A DNA stretch of 58,437 nt from JAIBJN01 sp035461525 (GTDB lineage: Bacteria; Actinomycetota; Thermoleophilia; Gaiellales; Gaiellaceae). The position numbers and the translations under genes were made by a program. The stretch is from positions 1 through 58,437 of the forward strand of contig DATHVD010000073.1 in the NCBI GenBank assembly GCA_035461525.1. Direction: 5' to 3'. Under the pieces are notes generated by a model. It was not told the origin of the DNA and searched no databases. It was given only the letters and a program-made list of their open reading frames with translations. This document shows, one piece after another, positions 43,734-52,472 of this stretch; positions within the stretch are counted from its first letter, which is position 1; each line of letters opens with the position of its first letter.

Positions 43734-45801
43734 CCCGCTCGGCCTCCCGGCCGAGCGGGTCGACGAGGGCCTCGTCCTCGTCGATGAGCCGCTCGGCCCA
43801 CGTGCGCGCCCGGGCGATCAGCCGGCGATCGCCGGCGAGGCGCGCGAATTTCAGGTCGCTCCAGCCGGACTGGCGCGTGCCGCGAAGCTGGCCCTCGCCG
43901 CGGAGGGCGAGGTCGACCTCCGCGAGCCTGAAGCCGTCCGCGATCTCGACCAGGGCCTCGAGCCGGCGGCCGGCGTCCTCGGTCAACTCCTCCTTCGGGC
44001 GCGAGACGAGCAGGCAGTACGACTGCTCGGCACCGCGGCCGACGCGCCCGCGGAGCTGGTGCAGCTGGGCGAGGCCGAAGCGGTCTGCCTCCTGGACGAT
44101 CATGATCGTCGCGTTGGGAACGTCGACGCCGACCTCGATCACGGTCGTGGCGACGAGGACGTCGAGCTCGCGGCGCTTGAAGGCGTCCATCACCGCCCGG
44201 CGCTCCGCGGCCGGGAGCTTCCCGTGCAGGCAGCCGACGCGGAGCCCGCGGAGCTCGGCGGCGCGGAGCCGCTCGGCCTCCTGCTCGGCCGCCCGCGCCT
44301 CGACGACCTCAGACTCGGAGACGAGCGGGCAGACGACGTAGGCCTGCCGCCCCTCCTCCAGGTGCCGGCGCAGGCGCGTGTAGGCCTCGCTGCTCCGCTC
44401 GTGGCCAACCCAGCGCGTGACCACGGGCCGGCGGCTCGCCGGCGGGCGCGCGATCTCGGTCACGTCCAGGTCGCCGTACACGGTCTGCGCGAGCGTGCGC
44501 GGGATCGGCGTCGCAGTCATGTGGAGGACGTGCGGGGTCGAGCGGCCGAGCGCCCGTCTCTGCTCGACGCCGAAGCGGTGCTGCTCGTCCACGACGGCGA
44601 CGGCGAGGGAGCGGAACTCGACCTCGGCCTGGATGAGCGCATGCGTGCCGACCCCGAGGTCGGCCTCGCCGCTCGCCAGGCGCTCCCGGGCGGCGCGCCG
44701 CTGAGCAGCCGGCAGGGAGCTCGTCAGGAGCTCGCAGCGGACGCCGAGGTCCGTGCAGATGCCCTCGACCGTGAGAAAGTGCTGCTCGGCAAGGGTCTCC
44801 GTCGGGGCCATGAGCGCCCCCTGATGCCCGGCCTCCACGGCGCGCAGGAGCGCGTAGAGGGCGACGACCGTCTTCCCGGAGCCGACGTCGCCCTGGAGGA
44901 GGCGCTGCATCGGCCGCTCGCCGGCGAGGTCCCGCCCGATCTCACGGATTGCCTGCTCCTGCTCCTCCGTGAGCTCGAACGGGAGGAGCGCCCGGTAGCG
45001 CGCGACGAGCTCTCCGTCCGCGCCGAGGGCCGGCGCGCTCGCCTGCGCCTCGTGCGCGCGCCGCCGGCGGAGGACGCCGAGCTGGAGCACGAGCAGCTCC
45101 TCGAGCGCGAGCCGCTGCCTCGCCTCCTCGGCCTGCGCCCGCTCTCGCGGGCGGTGGGCGGCGGCGAGCGCGTCGCGGCGGAGCGGCAGGCGCTCCTCGG
45201 CCCGCAGGCGGGCCGGGAGCGGGTCGGGCAGGAGCCGAAGGCGCGGGAGCACGTGCCCGACGAGGGCGCGAAGGCGGTACGAGGGCATGTCCTCGCTCGC
45301 CGGGTATTCAGGCACGAGCCCGACGGTGTGCACCCCAGCGCCGCCGATCTCGGTGCGCGCGACGCGGAACCCGCCGGAGAGCTCGCGGGTCCCGTGGAGG
45401 AGGAGCTCGGTTCCCGCAGGGAGCTTCGCCAGGTGGGCCTGGTTGAACCAGACGGCGGACTCGCGGACACCCGCACGGTCGACCACGACCCCCTCGACGA
45501 GCTTGAGGTTGCGCCGTCGGGTCGGGCGCACGCGGACGCGCTCGAGCGTACAGCGGACGGTTCCCTCCTCCCCGGCGGCCAGGTCGCCGAAGCCGGCGAC
45601 CTCGTCCCAGTCGAGGTAGGCCCGCGGCAGATGCTCGGCGAGATCGCGGACGGTCGCGATGCCGAGCCGCGCGAGGCGCTCCGCCACCCTGGGACCGACG
45701 CCGGGAAGAGTCTCGGCGGGCTCCTCGCCGCTCGTCCGCAGCCTCCTCCCGGCATCCGGGACGACGCCGGCGAAGGCGGCCGGCGCCGGCCGCGTGCTCA
45801 C
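43708..45801 (-). CDS. recG: ATP-dependent DNA helicase RecG
   Basis: 697-residue branch-migration helicase acting at stalled forks. The N-terminal wedge (helix-hairpin LPGVGPRVAERLARLGIATV, then an OB fold) is followed by the DEAD-type core: Walker A LQGDVGSGKTVVALYAL, Walker B AVVDEQHRFGV, motif III HMTATPIPRTL, and motifs V and VI (VIEVGVDVPNATIMIVQEAD, LHQLRGRVGRG). The TRG region LRGEGQLRGTRQSGWSDLK is present. GTG 45801. Confidence 0.97.
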   Translation of the reverse strand: MSTRPAPAAFAGVVPDAGRRLRTSGEEPAETLPGVGPRVAERLARLGIATVRDLAEHLPRAYLDWDEVAGFGDLAAGEEGTVRCTLERVRVRPTRRRNLKLVEGVVVDRAGVRESAVWFNQAHLAKLPAGTELLLHGTRELSGGFRVARTEIGGAGVHTVGLVPEYPASEDMPSYRLRALVGHVLPRLRLLPDPLPARLRAEERLPLRRDALAAAHRPRERAQAEEARQRLALEELLVLQLGVLRRRRAHEAQASAPALGADGELVARYRALLPFELTEEQEQAIREIGRDLAGERPMQRLLQGDVGSGKTVVALYALLRAVEAGHQGALMAPTETLAEQHFLTVEGICTDLGVRCELLTSSLPAAQRRAARERLASGEADLGVGTHALIQAEVEFRSLAVAVVDEQHRFGVEQRRALGRSTPHVLHMTATPIPRTLAQTVYGDLDVTEIARPPASRRPVVTRWVGHERSSEAYTRLRRHLEEGRQAYVVCPLVSESEVVEARAAEQEAERLRAAELRGLRVGCLHGKLPAAERRAVMDAFKRRELDVLVATTVIEVGVDVPNATIMIVQEADRFGLAQLHQLRGRVGRGAEQSYCLLVSRPKEELTEDAGRRLEALVEIADGFRLAEVDLALRGEGQLRGTRQSGWSDLKFARLAGDRRLIARARTWAERLIDEDEALVDPLGREAERVEDHRGFA

Positions 45802-45820
45802 CGGAGGGAGCCGGCGGAGG

Positions 45821-46756
45821 TCACTCCTCGCCGTCCCAGTACCCGAGCCGCTCGAGGCGGCCGATCGCGCCGACGCCGCGAATGAAGATCTTGCCCGAGC
45901 GGGGGAAGTAGGCGATGTCGTTCGGCTCCCGCGTCCCGTAGGCGAGGTACTCGATGCCCTCGTCGCCGCCGCCGCGGAAGGCGTGCGCGACGCGGGTCCC
46001 CGGCGGGCGGGCGACGACGTGCCCCGCGCGCACGGGCTGCTCCTCGTCTCCGAGCAGGAGCGTCCCCTCGCCGGAGAGCACGACGAAGATCTCCTCCTCG
46101 GCCGAGTGGCAGTGCGGCGGGTAGCCCAGCTTGCCCGGAGGGATCGTGACGTGGGACATCCCCGTGCGGACGGAGCCGACGGCGTCCCCGAGGCTCCGGT
46201 CGCGGAGGAGCGTGCCCCCGCGGTCCAGCACGGTCGGCTCGACGTCGTCCACGGCGGCGATCGAGGCCGGGCGGGGGCTCCGCTCGCCGACCTCGGGCTC
46301 GCCGGCCGCGGCCTCGCGCCGGTACGGGTGGTGGTCTCCGTCGATGACGGTGACGTCCACGTAGCCGGGCTCCATCCACGCCACGCCCGCTCGCGGGAGG
46401 ACGGTGTTCCCGTGCGCGACGCGCTGCCCGAAGGCCAGGACGCCGAGCCCGTCGGGCCCGGCGCGGAGGGTGTGGGCCTTGCCGTGAGGGCGGTGGAAGA
46501 GGCAGTCGCCGGCCCGCACCTCGTAGGCGGCGCCGTCCTGCCAGGAGAGCCCGAAGCCGCGGAGGACGAAGAAGATCTCCTCCTCGGCCCCCTCCGAGTG
46601 GGCGGGAGTCGACCACTTCCCGGGATCGACGTCGATCAGCTTGACCCCGGCGCCGAGCGTGCCCGCCGCCCGGCCGAGGTCGCGCCACGTTCCGGCGAGG
46701 TGGCCCGCCTCTCGGCGGACGCCCTCGACGTCGTCCCAGTGCGCCAGGTGCTGCAC
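45821..46756 (-). CDS. Bicupin protein
   Basis: 311 residues with two cupin domains. Domain 1 (about 38-110) has HSEGAEEEIFFVLRGFGLSW and CLFHRPHGKAHTL; domain 2 (about 200-280) has PPHCHSAEEEIFVVLSGEG and VARPPGTRVAHAFRGG, both with His/Glu patterns that bind a metal. It may be a dioxygenase or isomerase acting on small carboxylates or sugars; the substrate is unknown. GTG 46756 is chosen because the frame upstream lacks cupin likeness and runs antisense to the next gene. It is divergent from the metallo-beta-lactamase-fold gene with 19 bases between starts. Confidence 0.85.
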   Translation of the reverse strand: MQHLAHWDDVEGVRREAGHLAGTWRDLGRAAGTLGAGVKLIDVDPGKWSTPAHSEGAEEEIFFVLRGFGLSWQDGAAYEVRAGDCLFHRPHGKAHTLRAGPDGLGVLAFGQRVAHGNTVLPRAGVAWMEPGYVDVTVIDGDHHPYRREAAAGEPEVGERSPRPASIAAVDDVEPTVLDRGGTLLRDRSLGDAVGSVRTGMSHVTIPPGKLGYPPHCHSAEEEIFVVLSGEGTLLLGDEEQPVRAGHVVARPPGTRVAHAFRGGGDEGIEYLAYGTREPNDIAYFPRSGKIFIRGVGAIGRLERLGYWDGEE

Positions 46757-46775
46757 GCGCCTACGATATCGTCGG

Positions 46776-47393
46776 ATGGCCGAGCCGAACGCCGTCGCGG
46801 AGTCCGCCGAGGAGGTCGTACCCGGTGTCTGGCGCTGGGGCGTCGCCAACGAGCGGATCGGGGGCGCGGAGTCGACCGCGCACGCGGTCGCAGGGCCGGA
46901 CGGGACCGTGCTCGTCGACCCGGTGCGGCTCGCGCCGGAGCCGCTCGCGTCGCTCGGCGACGTGACGGCGATTCTCCTCACGGCGCAGTGCCACCAGCGG
47001 TCCGCCTGGCGCTACCGCCGCGAGCTCGGCGTCCGCGTGTGGGCGCCGGAGACGCGCCCGATGGAGGAGGAGCCGGACGAGCGCTACCGCGCAGGCGATC
47101 TCCTTCCCGGCGGCCTGCGGGCGCTGCACACGCCCGGGCCGGAGGAGGCGCACTTCTCGTTCCTCCGCGAGGCGGCGCCGCGCGTCCTCTTCTGCTCCGA
47201 CCTGCTCACGAACTACGGCGAGCGCGGCCTCGACTTCGTGCCGCTCCGCTTCCACGACGACCCCGAGCAGGCCCGCCGCACCGTCGAGGGCTTGCTCGAG
47301 CTCGACTTCGACGTCCTCTGCCTCGACCACGGCGCCCCTGTCGCCGAGGACCCGAAGGCCGCCATTCGCGTCCTGCTGTCCCGAGCGGCCTAG
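46776..47393 (+). CDS. Metallo-beta-lactamase-fold protein with degenerate metal motif
   Basis: 205 residues. The fold is suggested by EVVPGVWRWGVANERIGG, AVAGPDGTVLVDPVRL, the AILLTAQCHQRSAWRYR strand-loop, LHTPGPEEAHFSF, PRVLFCSDLL and the terminal VLCLDHGAPV. However the HxHxDH signature is replaced by AQCHQRSAW, keeping only one His, so normal zinc hydrolysis is doubtful. ATG 46776. Divergent from the bicupin gene with almost no spacer, and followed by two REP palindromes downstream. Confidence 0.75.
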   Translation: MAEPNAVAESAEEVVPGVWRWGVANERIGGAESTAHAVAGPDGTVLVDPVRLAPEPLASLGDVTAILLTAQCHQRSAWRYRRELGVRVWAPETRPMEEEPDERYRAGDLLPGGLRALHTPGPEEAHFSFLREAAPRVLFCSDLLTNYGERGLDFVPLRFHDDPEQARRTVEGLLELDFDVLCLDHGAPVAEDPKAAIRVLLSRAA

Positions 47394-47396
47394 CCC

Positions 47397-47434
47397 CCGG
47401 CACGCCCGCCCGGGGTCTGACCCCGGCCGTGTCC
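47397..47434. repeat. REP palindrome (TCTGA orientation)
   Basis: Perfect core CGGGGTCTGACCCCG at 47411-47425 with wider imperfect arms (CCGGCACG... and ...CGTGTCCGG). It matches the REP copies that flank the RAYT gene 8 kb away. It lies four bases after the stop of the preceding gene and could also serve as a terminator. Confidence 0.75.
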
Positions 47435-47539
47435 GGATTGGACGGGCATCGGCGCCGAGATCTGTGGAAAGCGATCCGGCGCGAGACGCGGATCCTGCGG
47501 GCACTTCGGCGACTTCCCACGGCCTTTCGGCCTGGGAAA

Positions 47540-47567
47540 GGGGTCAGACCCCGGGGCGTGGCTCCGG
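47540..47567. repeat. REP palindrome (TCAGA orientation)
   Basis: GGGGTCAGACCCC at 47540-47552 followed by GGGGCGTGGCTCCGG: the REP core in inverse orientation to the copy at 47397. A further short hairpin (CGGACAC-GGAC-GTGTCCG, 47580-47597) follows. The pair forms a BIME-like cluster in the 258-base intergenic gap before degV; no gene is seen in that gap. Confidence 0.7.
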
Positions 47568-47651
47568 AGGACATCGCCGCGGACACGGACGTGTCCGGTG
47601 CCACGCGCCTGACGTGGCCGCCGGGAAGAGGCACCGGGGAGGGAGACCTCG

Positions 47652-48518
47652 TCAGGCCGGCTCGTCGGCGAACCAGAAGAGGCCGATCGTCCCCGGGCCG
47701 CCGTGCGTGCCGATCACCGGGCCGAGCTCGACGAAGACGTCCAGCGAGGCCTGCGGCCGCGCGGCCTGGAGACGGGCGGCGAGCGCCTCGGCGTCCGCGC
47801 GGGCGTCGCCGTGGCCGACGCCGACGCGGAGGCCCGGCGAGTCCTCCGTCGCCTCGGCGAAGATCCGCTCCAGCTCGGCAAGGGCCTTCGCGCGTCCGCG
47901 CACGCGCTTGAGCGGGGCCACCTCGCCGTCGTCGAAGTGGAGGATGGGCTTCACGGAGAGGAGCTGCCCGGCGAGCCCGGCCGCCTTGCCGATGCGCCCG
48001 CCGCGGACCAGGTACTCGAGTGTCTCGACCGTGAAGAGGAGGCCGCGCGTGGACCGGAATCGCTCGGCGACCTCCATGAGCTCCTCCTCCGTCGTCCCTC
48101 GCTCGAGCCGCCGCTGAAGGGCGTCGGCGAGGATGACCGTTCCGCCGGAGGTGACACCGGAGTCGACGAGGATCACGCGCTCGTCGCCGGCGGACTCGGC
48201 CGCGAGGCGCGCACTCTCGAGCGTCCCCGAGAGCTTCCCGGAGATGAGGACGCAGAAGATCTTCTCGTACCCGGCAAGCTCGTCGTAGACGGTGGCGAAG
48301 TCGGCCGGCGTCGGCTGCGAGCTCTTCGGCGGCTCCGGCGCCTCCCGGAGGCGGCGGTAGAACTCGGCGGGCGCGATGTCCACGTGGTCGCGCAGCGTCT
48401 CCCCGCCGAAGCTGACGTAGAGCGGGACGACGCGCCAGTTCTGATGCCGCTCAGGCGCGTCCGGGCAGTCGGCCGTCGAGTCGAGGACGATCGCGGTGTT
48501 CTCAGCGGAGAGCCGCAC
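47652..48518 (-). CDS. DegV family fatty-acid-binding protein
   Basis: 288-residue two-domain DegV protein. These bind free fatty acids and present them to a DAK2-domain kinase (FakA), which phosphorylates the head group. Landmarks: AIVLDSTADCPD, the loop SSQPTPADFATVYDEL, LISGKLSGTLESARLAAES, VTSGGTVILA, ETLEYLVRGGRIGKA and KPILHFDDGEVAPLKRVRG. GTG 48518, overlapping the receiver gene by 17 bases. A DAK-domain partner is encoded just upstream (48912), so a fatty-acid kinase system is likely. Confidence 0.92.
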   Translation of the reverse strand: MRLSAENTAIVLDSTADCPDAPERHQNWRVVPLYVSFGGETLRDHVDIAPAEFYRRLREAPEPPKSSQPTPADFATVYDELAGYEKIFCVLISGKLSGTLESARLAAESAGDERVILVDSGVTSGGTVILADALQRRLERGTTEEELMEVAERFRSTRGLLFTVETLEYLVRGGRIGKAAGLAGQLLSVKPILHFDDGEVAPLKRVRGRAKALAELERIFAEATEDSPGLRVGVGHGDARADAEALAARLQAARPQASLDVFVELGPVIGTHGGPGTIGLFWFADEPA

Positions 48519-48894
48519 CGCGCCCCGCGGCGTCCCTGACGGCGCCGACGATCTCGTCGAGCTCTCTGTCCTTGGTGAGACAGGCGACGGCCCCGGCCTC
48601 GTAGAGCGCGTCGATCTCCTCGCTCTCCGCCGTGGCCGTGAGCACGACGACCGCCGCCTCCGGGCACGCCTGGCCGACCGCGACCGTCGTCTCGACCCCG
48701 TCGAGCTCGGGCAGTCGGTAGTCCATGAGGACGACGTCGGGAGCGTGCGCCGCGCAGACCTCGAGCGCGCTCATCCCGTCTCCGACCGCGGCGACCACGT
48801 CGATGTCGGGGACGAGGCCGAGCAGGAGCTCGAGGGACTCCCGGAAGACGTCGTTGTCCTCCACGATCACGACCTCGATGGGCTTGTCCGCCAT
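48502..48894 (-). CDS. Receiver-only response regulator
   Basis: 130-residue CheY-like receiver: VVIVEDNDVFRESLELLL with the acidic pair, phosphorylatable Asp in VVLMDYRLPELDGVE, Thr in VVVLTATAES and Lys in CLTKDRELDEIV. No output domain follows, and no histidine kinase lies nearby. It sits between the fakA-like and degV genes and overlaps the latter by 17 bases. ATG 48894 is used, with GTG 48897 one codon earlier as alternative. Possibly it interacts with the kinase system, but this is speculative. Confidence 0.88.
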   Translation of the reverse strand: MADKPIEVVIVEDNDVFRESLELLLGLVPDIDVVAAVGDGMSALEVCAAHAPDVVLMDYRLPELDGVETTVAVGQACPEAAVVVLTATAESEEIDALYEAGAVACLTKDRELDEIVGAVRDAAGRGAALR

Positions 48895-48911
48895 CACGAG
48901 AGAGTATCGGC

Positions 48912-50489
48912 CTACTCGACGGAAAACAGAAGCGGGTAGTGCGGCTGGCCGCCGTCGTGCACCTCGAGCTCGAGCTCCGGATGCTCCTCGCGTACGAAGC
49001 CGACGAGGTCGTCCACGCCCTCGGCCCCCTGGCCGGCGAGGATCGTGAGCACGTCGCCGCCTTCCTCGAGCAGGCGCTCGAGCACCTCCCGCGCGACGGG
49101 CTGGAGCACCGGCCCGGCCGAGACGGGCTCGCCGTCGAGGAGGCCCAGGTACTGACCCTCCTCCACTTCGAGGTCGCCGACCACCGCGTCGCGCGAGGCG
49201 CGCGTGACCGCGCCGGAGCGGACGCCCGCGGCCGCCTCCTCCATCGCGGCGGCGTTCTCGGCCGCGCCGAGACCCGGGTCGAAGGCCACGAGCGCCCCCA
49301 GTCCCTCCTGCAGCGAGCGCGTGGGGACGACGCGCACCGGCTTCGCGCTCGCGGCTGCGGCCTGCTCGGCCGCGAGGGTCACGTTCTTGTTGTTCGGCAG
49401 GACGACCGCCTCGCCTGCGTGCAGCGCCTCGACGGCGGCAACGATGTCCGCGGTCGCCGGATTCATCGACTGCCCGCCCTCGACGCTCACCGCCCCGAGG
49501 CTCTCGACGAGCCTGCGGTTGCCCTCCCCGGCGCAGACGGCGACGACGCCGCAGACCGCCGGAGCCCCGAGGTCGGCCGTGAGGAGCCGCTCCTCCCGCT
49601 CGGCGGTCTGGACGTGCATGTTCTTGACGTCCACCTCCTCGATCACGCCCACGGCGGTGGCGAGGCCGAGCGCGGCGCCGGGGTCGTCCGTGTGCACGTG
49701 CACCTTCACCGCCCCCGGCGCGCCGACGACGAGCAGCGAGTCGCCGAGCCGCCCCAGCTCCTCCTCGAGCCGCTCCGGGTCGACCCCGTCGCCCTCGACG
49801 AAGAAGGACGTGCAGTAGCGGAAGCGGGAGAGCTCCTGGTGCACGGCGTCGAGCGGGATCGGCTCGCCCATCACGGCGGGCTCCGGCAGCGGCTCGCCGC
49901 GGACGTGCGAGGCGATCCCGCGCAGGACCTCGACGAGGCCGGCGGCGCCCGCGTCGACGACGCCCGCCTGGCGAAGGACGTCGAGCTGCTCGGTCGTCCG
50001 CTCGAGCGCCTCGTCCCCACTGGCGAGGAGGGCGTTCAGCCGGTCTCCGAGGGCCATGTCTGCGGAGGCGAGCTCCTCGGCCCGGTCGGCGAGCGCCCGC
50101 GCGACCGTGAGGATGGTGCCCTCGACCGGGTTCCGCACAGCTGCATAGCCCGCGTCGCTCGCGCCGCGCAGGACGCCCGCGACCGCGGCGCCGTCGAGCG
50201 GCCCGTCCGCCGGGAGGTTCTCGAGCGCGCCCCGGACGAGCTGGGAGAGGATGACGCCGGAGTTCCCGCGGGCGCCCATGAGGACCGCGCGGCCGACATC
50301 GGCCTCGGGATCGCGGTCGAGCGCCTCCGTGACCGCGCGCACGGTGAGCGTCATGTTCGTCCCGGTGTCCCCGTCGGGCACCGGATAGACGTTGAGGTCG
50401 TCGATGCGGCTGCGGTTCGCCTCCAGGGAGGCGAGCGCCGCACCGGCGACGTCTACGACGCCTTCTCGACCCGCCCCGACTTCAGGCAC
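48912..50489 (-). CDS. fakA: DAK2-domain fatty acid kinase-like protein
   Basis: 525-residue FakA-type protein. The N-terminal DAK2/DhaL domain holds the Mg-ATP loop NVYPVPDGDTGTNMTLT and MGARGNSGVILSQLVRG; the C-terminal part is a DegV/FakA-type domain including LPNNKNVTLAAEQAA and VVPTRSLQEGLGALVAFDPG. It partners with DegV to phosphorylate fatty acids for membrane lipid synthesis. GTG 50489 overlaps rpmB by 37 bases; no closer start is available after the rpmB stop. rpmB-fakA-recG order is conserved in Gram-positives. Confidence 0.93.
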   Translation of the reverse strand: MPEVGAGREGVVDVAGAALASLEANRSRIDDLNVYPVPDGDTGTNMTLTVRAVTEALDRDPEADVGRAVLMGARGNSGVILSQLVRGALENLPADGPLDGAAVAGVLRGASDAGYAAVRNPVEGTILTVARALADRAEELASADMALGDRLNALLASGDEALERTTEQLDVLRQAGVVDAGAAGLVEVLRGIASHVRGEPLPEPAVMGEPIPLDAVHQELSRFRYCTSFFVEGDGVDPERLEEELGRLGDSLLVVGAPGAVKVHVHTDDPGAALGLATAVGVIEEVDVKNMHVQTAEREERLLTADLGAPAVCGVVAVCAGEGNRRLVESLGAVSVEGGQSMNPATADIVAAVEALHAGEAVVLPNNKNVTLAAEQAAAASAKPVRVVPTRSLQEGLGALVAFDPGLGAAENAAAMEEAAAGVRSGAVTRASRDAVVGDLEVEEGQYLGLLDGEPVSAGPVLQPVAREVLERLLEEGGDVLTILAGQGAEGVDDLVGFVREEHPELELEVHDGGQPHYPLLFSVE

Positions 50490-50644
50490 CGCGCGCAGAC
50501 GTATGTCCGGCGGGGGACGCCCCCGACGAGGATGCGGACCCGCTGGAGGTTGGGGTTGAACCGGCGCTTCGTCGCCACCATCGAGTGGCTCCGGTTGTGA
50601 CCGAACGAGGGGCCCTTCCCACAGACTGCGCAGACCTTCGACAT
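50453..50644 (-). CDS. rpmB: 50S ribosomal protein L28
   Basis: 63-residue ribosomal protein: MSKVCAVCGKGPSFGHNRSH then RRFNPNLQRVRILVGGVP and CARCLKSG. Two Cys pairs mark the zinc-containing form. ATG 50644. It lies between ribH and fakA. Confidence 0.97.
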   Translation of the reverse strand: MSKVCAVCGKGPSFGHNRSHSMVATKRRFNPNLQRVRILVGGVPRRTYVCARCLKSGRVEKAS

Positions 50645-50676
50645 ACGGCGGAGGAGTATAGCGGCGCCGCGGCGCC

Positions 50677-51216
50677 CTACGGACCGGTGCGCGGGCGGAG
50701 GCGGCCGAACACGTCCGCCATCTCGAGCGCCGAGCGGGCCGCTTCCGCGCCCTTGTTCCCCTGCGCGCCGCCGGCCCGGGCCTCGGCCTGGGCGCGCGTG
50801 TCGCAGGTGAGGACGCCGAACGAGACGGGGACGCCTGTCTCGAGCGCGGCGAGCTGAAGGCCGCTCGCGGCCTCGGCGGCCACGTACTCGAAGTGCGGAG
50901 TCTCGCCCCTGACGATGCACCCGAGCGCGACGATACACGCGTACTGCCGGCTGCGGGCGAGCGCCATCGCCGCGAGCGGGAGCTCGAACGCGCCGGGGAC
51001 CGGCACGACGTCGATGCGCTCCCGCGAGACGCCCGCCTCCTCGAGGGCGGCGACCGCCCCCTCGAGGAGTCTGGACGTGATCTCGCCGTTGAAGCGGCCG
51101 ACGACGATCCCGACGGCCCGGTGGGCGCCGTCCGGGGAGCCCGCGATCACGGCAACGCCATCCGGGACGCGGAGCCGGCCGACGGCGTGCTGGGGAGCCT
51201 GCAGCCCGTCGCTCAC
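50677..51216 (-). CDS. ribH: 6,7-dimethyl-8-ribityllumazine synthase
   Basis: Condenses the pyrimidine and butanone phosphate into lumazine. In 179 residues: GIVVGRFNGEITSRLLEGAV, PVPGAFELPLAAMALA, ALGCIVRGETPHFEYVAAEAA with the catalytic His, and GVLTCDTRAQAEARAGG. The N-terminus has about 25 extra residues. GTG 51216 overlaps the ribBA stop as GTGA. Confidence 0.95.
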   Translation of the reverse strand: MSDGLQAPQHAVGRLRVPDGVAVIAGSPDGAHRAVGIVVGRFNGEITSRLLEGAVAALEEAGVSRERIDVVPVPGAFELPLAAMALARSRQYACIVALGCIVRGETPHFEYVAAEAASGLQLAALETGVPVSFGVLTCDTRAQAEARAGGAQGNKGAEAARSALEMADVFGRLRPRTGP

Positions 51217-52472
51217 CGTTCGTCTCCCGGCTCGTCGAAGCGCTGCTCCTGGTGGTGGAGCCGGTGTCCGAGCTTGTCGCGCTTGGTCTCCAAGTAGGCG
51301 CGGTTCTCGACGTTCGCGGGCACCTCGATGGGGAGCTGCTCCACCACCCGGAGACCGAACCCCTCGATGCCCGTGATCTTGCGCGGGTTGTTCGTGAGGA
51401 TGCGAATGGTCGAGAGGCCGAGGTCGGCGAGGATCTGGGAGCCGATGCCGTACTCCCGCGCGTCGGGCGGAAAGCCGAGCTCGACGTTCGCCTCGACCGT
51501 GTCGAGGCCGTTCTCCTGCAGCTCGTAGGCTCTCAGCTTGGCGAGAAGCCCGATCCCGCGCCCCTCCTGCGACATGTAGAGGAGGACGCCGCGCTCCTCG
51601 GCGGCGATCCGCTGCAGCGCGAGCTCGAGCTGCTCGCCGCAGTCGCAGCGGAGCGAGTGGAAGACGTCGCCGGTGAGACACTCCGAGTGGACGCGGACGA
51701 GGACGCCGGCGGCGCCGTCGACGTCGCCCTTGACGAGCGCCACGTGGTTCTTCCCGGAGAGGGTCTCCCGGAAGGCGACGGCGGTGAACTCGCTGTAGGC
51801 CGTCGGCAGGCGCACACTCGTCATCCGCTCGACGAGCTTCTCGTGCCGGCGGCGGTACTCGATCAGGTCCTCGACGGTGACGAGGCTGAGCCCATGGCGC
51901 TCGCAGTACGGGATCAGGTCGGGGACGCGGGCCATCGTCCCGTCCTCGTTCATGATCTCGCAGACGACGCCGGCCGGGTTGAGGCCGGCGAGGCGCGCCA
52001 GGTCGACGGCCGCTTCGGTCTGGCCGGCCCGCTGGAGCACGCCGCCTGGGCTCGCGCGGAGCGGGAAGACGTGGCCGGGCTGGACGAGGTCGTCGGGGCC
52101 CTTCGTCGGGTCGATCGCCACCTGGATGGTGTGCGCGCGATCAGCGGCGGAGATGCCCGTCGTCACCCCTTCGCGTGCCTCGATGGCGACCGTGAAGGCG
52201 GTCTCGTACGGCGTCTCGTTCTTGTAGGCCATCGGGCGCAGGTCGAGGTCGTCGCAGCGCTCCTCCGTCAGGCAAAGGCAGATGAGGCCGCGGCCGTGCG
52301 TGGCCATGAAGTTGATCGCCTCCGGCGTGGCGAACTGGGCCGCGATCGTGAGGTCGCCCTCGTTCTCGCGGTCGGCCGCGTCGACGACGACGACGAGCTT
52401 CCCCTGGCGGATGTCCTCGATCGCCTCCTCGATGGTGGCGAAGGGGGCCTTCGTGTCCACGTGGGCGCTCAT
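51213..52472 (-). CDS. ribBA: Bifunctional DHBP synthase / GTP cyclohydrolase II
   Basis: 419 residues catalysing both entry steps of riboflavin synthesis. RibB domain: VVVVDAADRENEGDLTIAA, HGRGLICLCLTEERCDDLDL, HVFPLRASPGGVLQRAGQTE. RibA domain: HSECLTGDVFHSLRCDCGEQL with the zinc-binding Cys triad, LLYMSQEGRGIGLLAKLRAY, and DAREYGIGSQILADLGLSTI. ATG 52472 overlaps the stop of a 31-codon frame as ATGA. The fused form is normal in actinobacteria. Confidence 0.97.
   Translation of the reverse strand: MSAHVDTKAPFATIEEAIEDIRQGKLVVVVDAADRENEGDLTIAAQFATPEAINFMATHGRGLICLCLTEERCDDLDLRPMAYKNETPYETAFTVAIEAREGVTTGISAADRAHTIQVAIDPTKGPDDLVQPGHVFPLRASPGGVLQRAGQTEAAVDLARLAGLNPAGVVCEIMNEDGTMARVPDLIPYCERHGLSLVTVEDLIEYRRRHEKLVERMTSVRLPTAYSEFTAVAFRETLSGKNHVALVKGDVDGAAGVLVRVHSECLTGDVFHSLRCDCGEQLELALQRIAAEERGVLLYMSQEGRGIGLLAKLRAYELQENGLDTVEANVELGFPPDAREYGIGSQILADLGLSTIRILTNNPRKITGIEGFGLRVVEQLPIEVPANVENRAYLETKRDKLGHRLHHQEQRFDEPGDER

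Noticed and set aside
46761..47504. Minus-strand frame opposite the metallo-beta-lactamase-fold gene
   Set aside because: Arg/Ala/Gly-rich composition with no motif; the plus strand has the better start, length and fold pattern.
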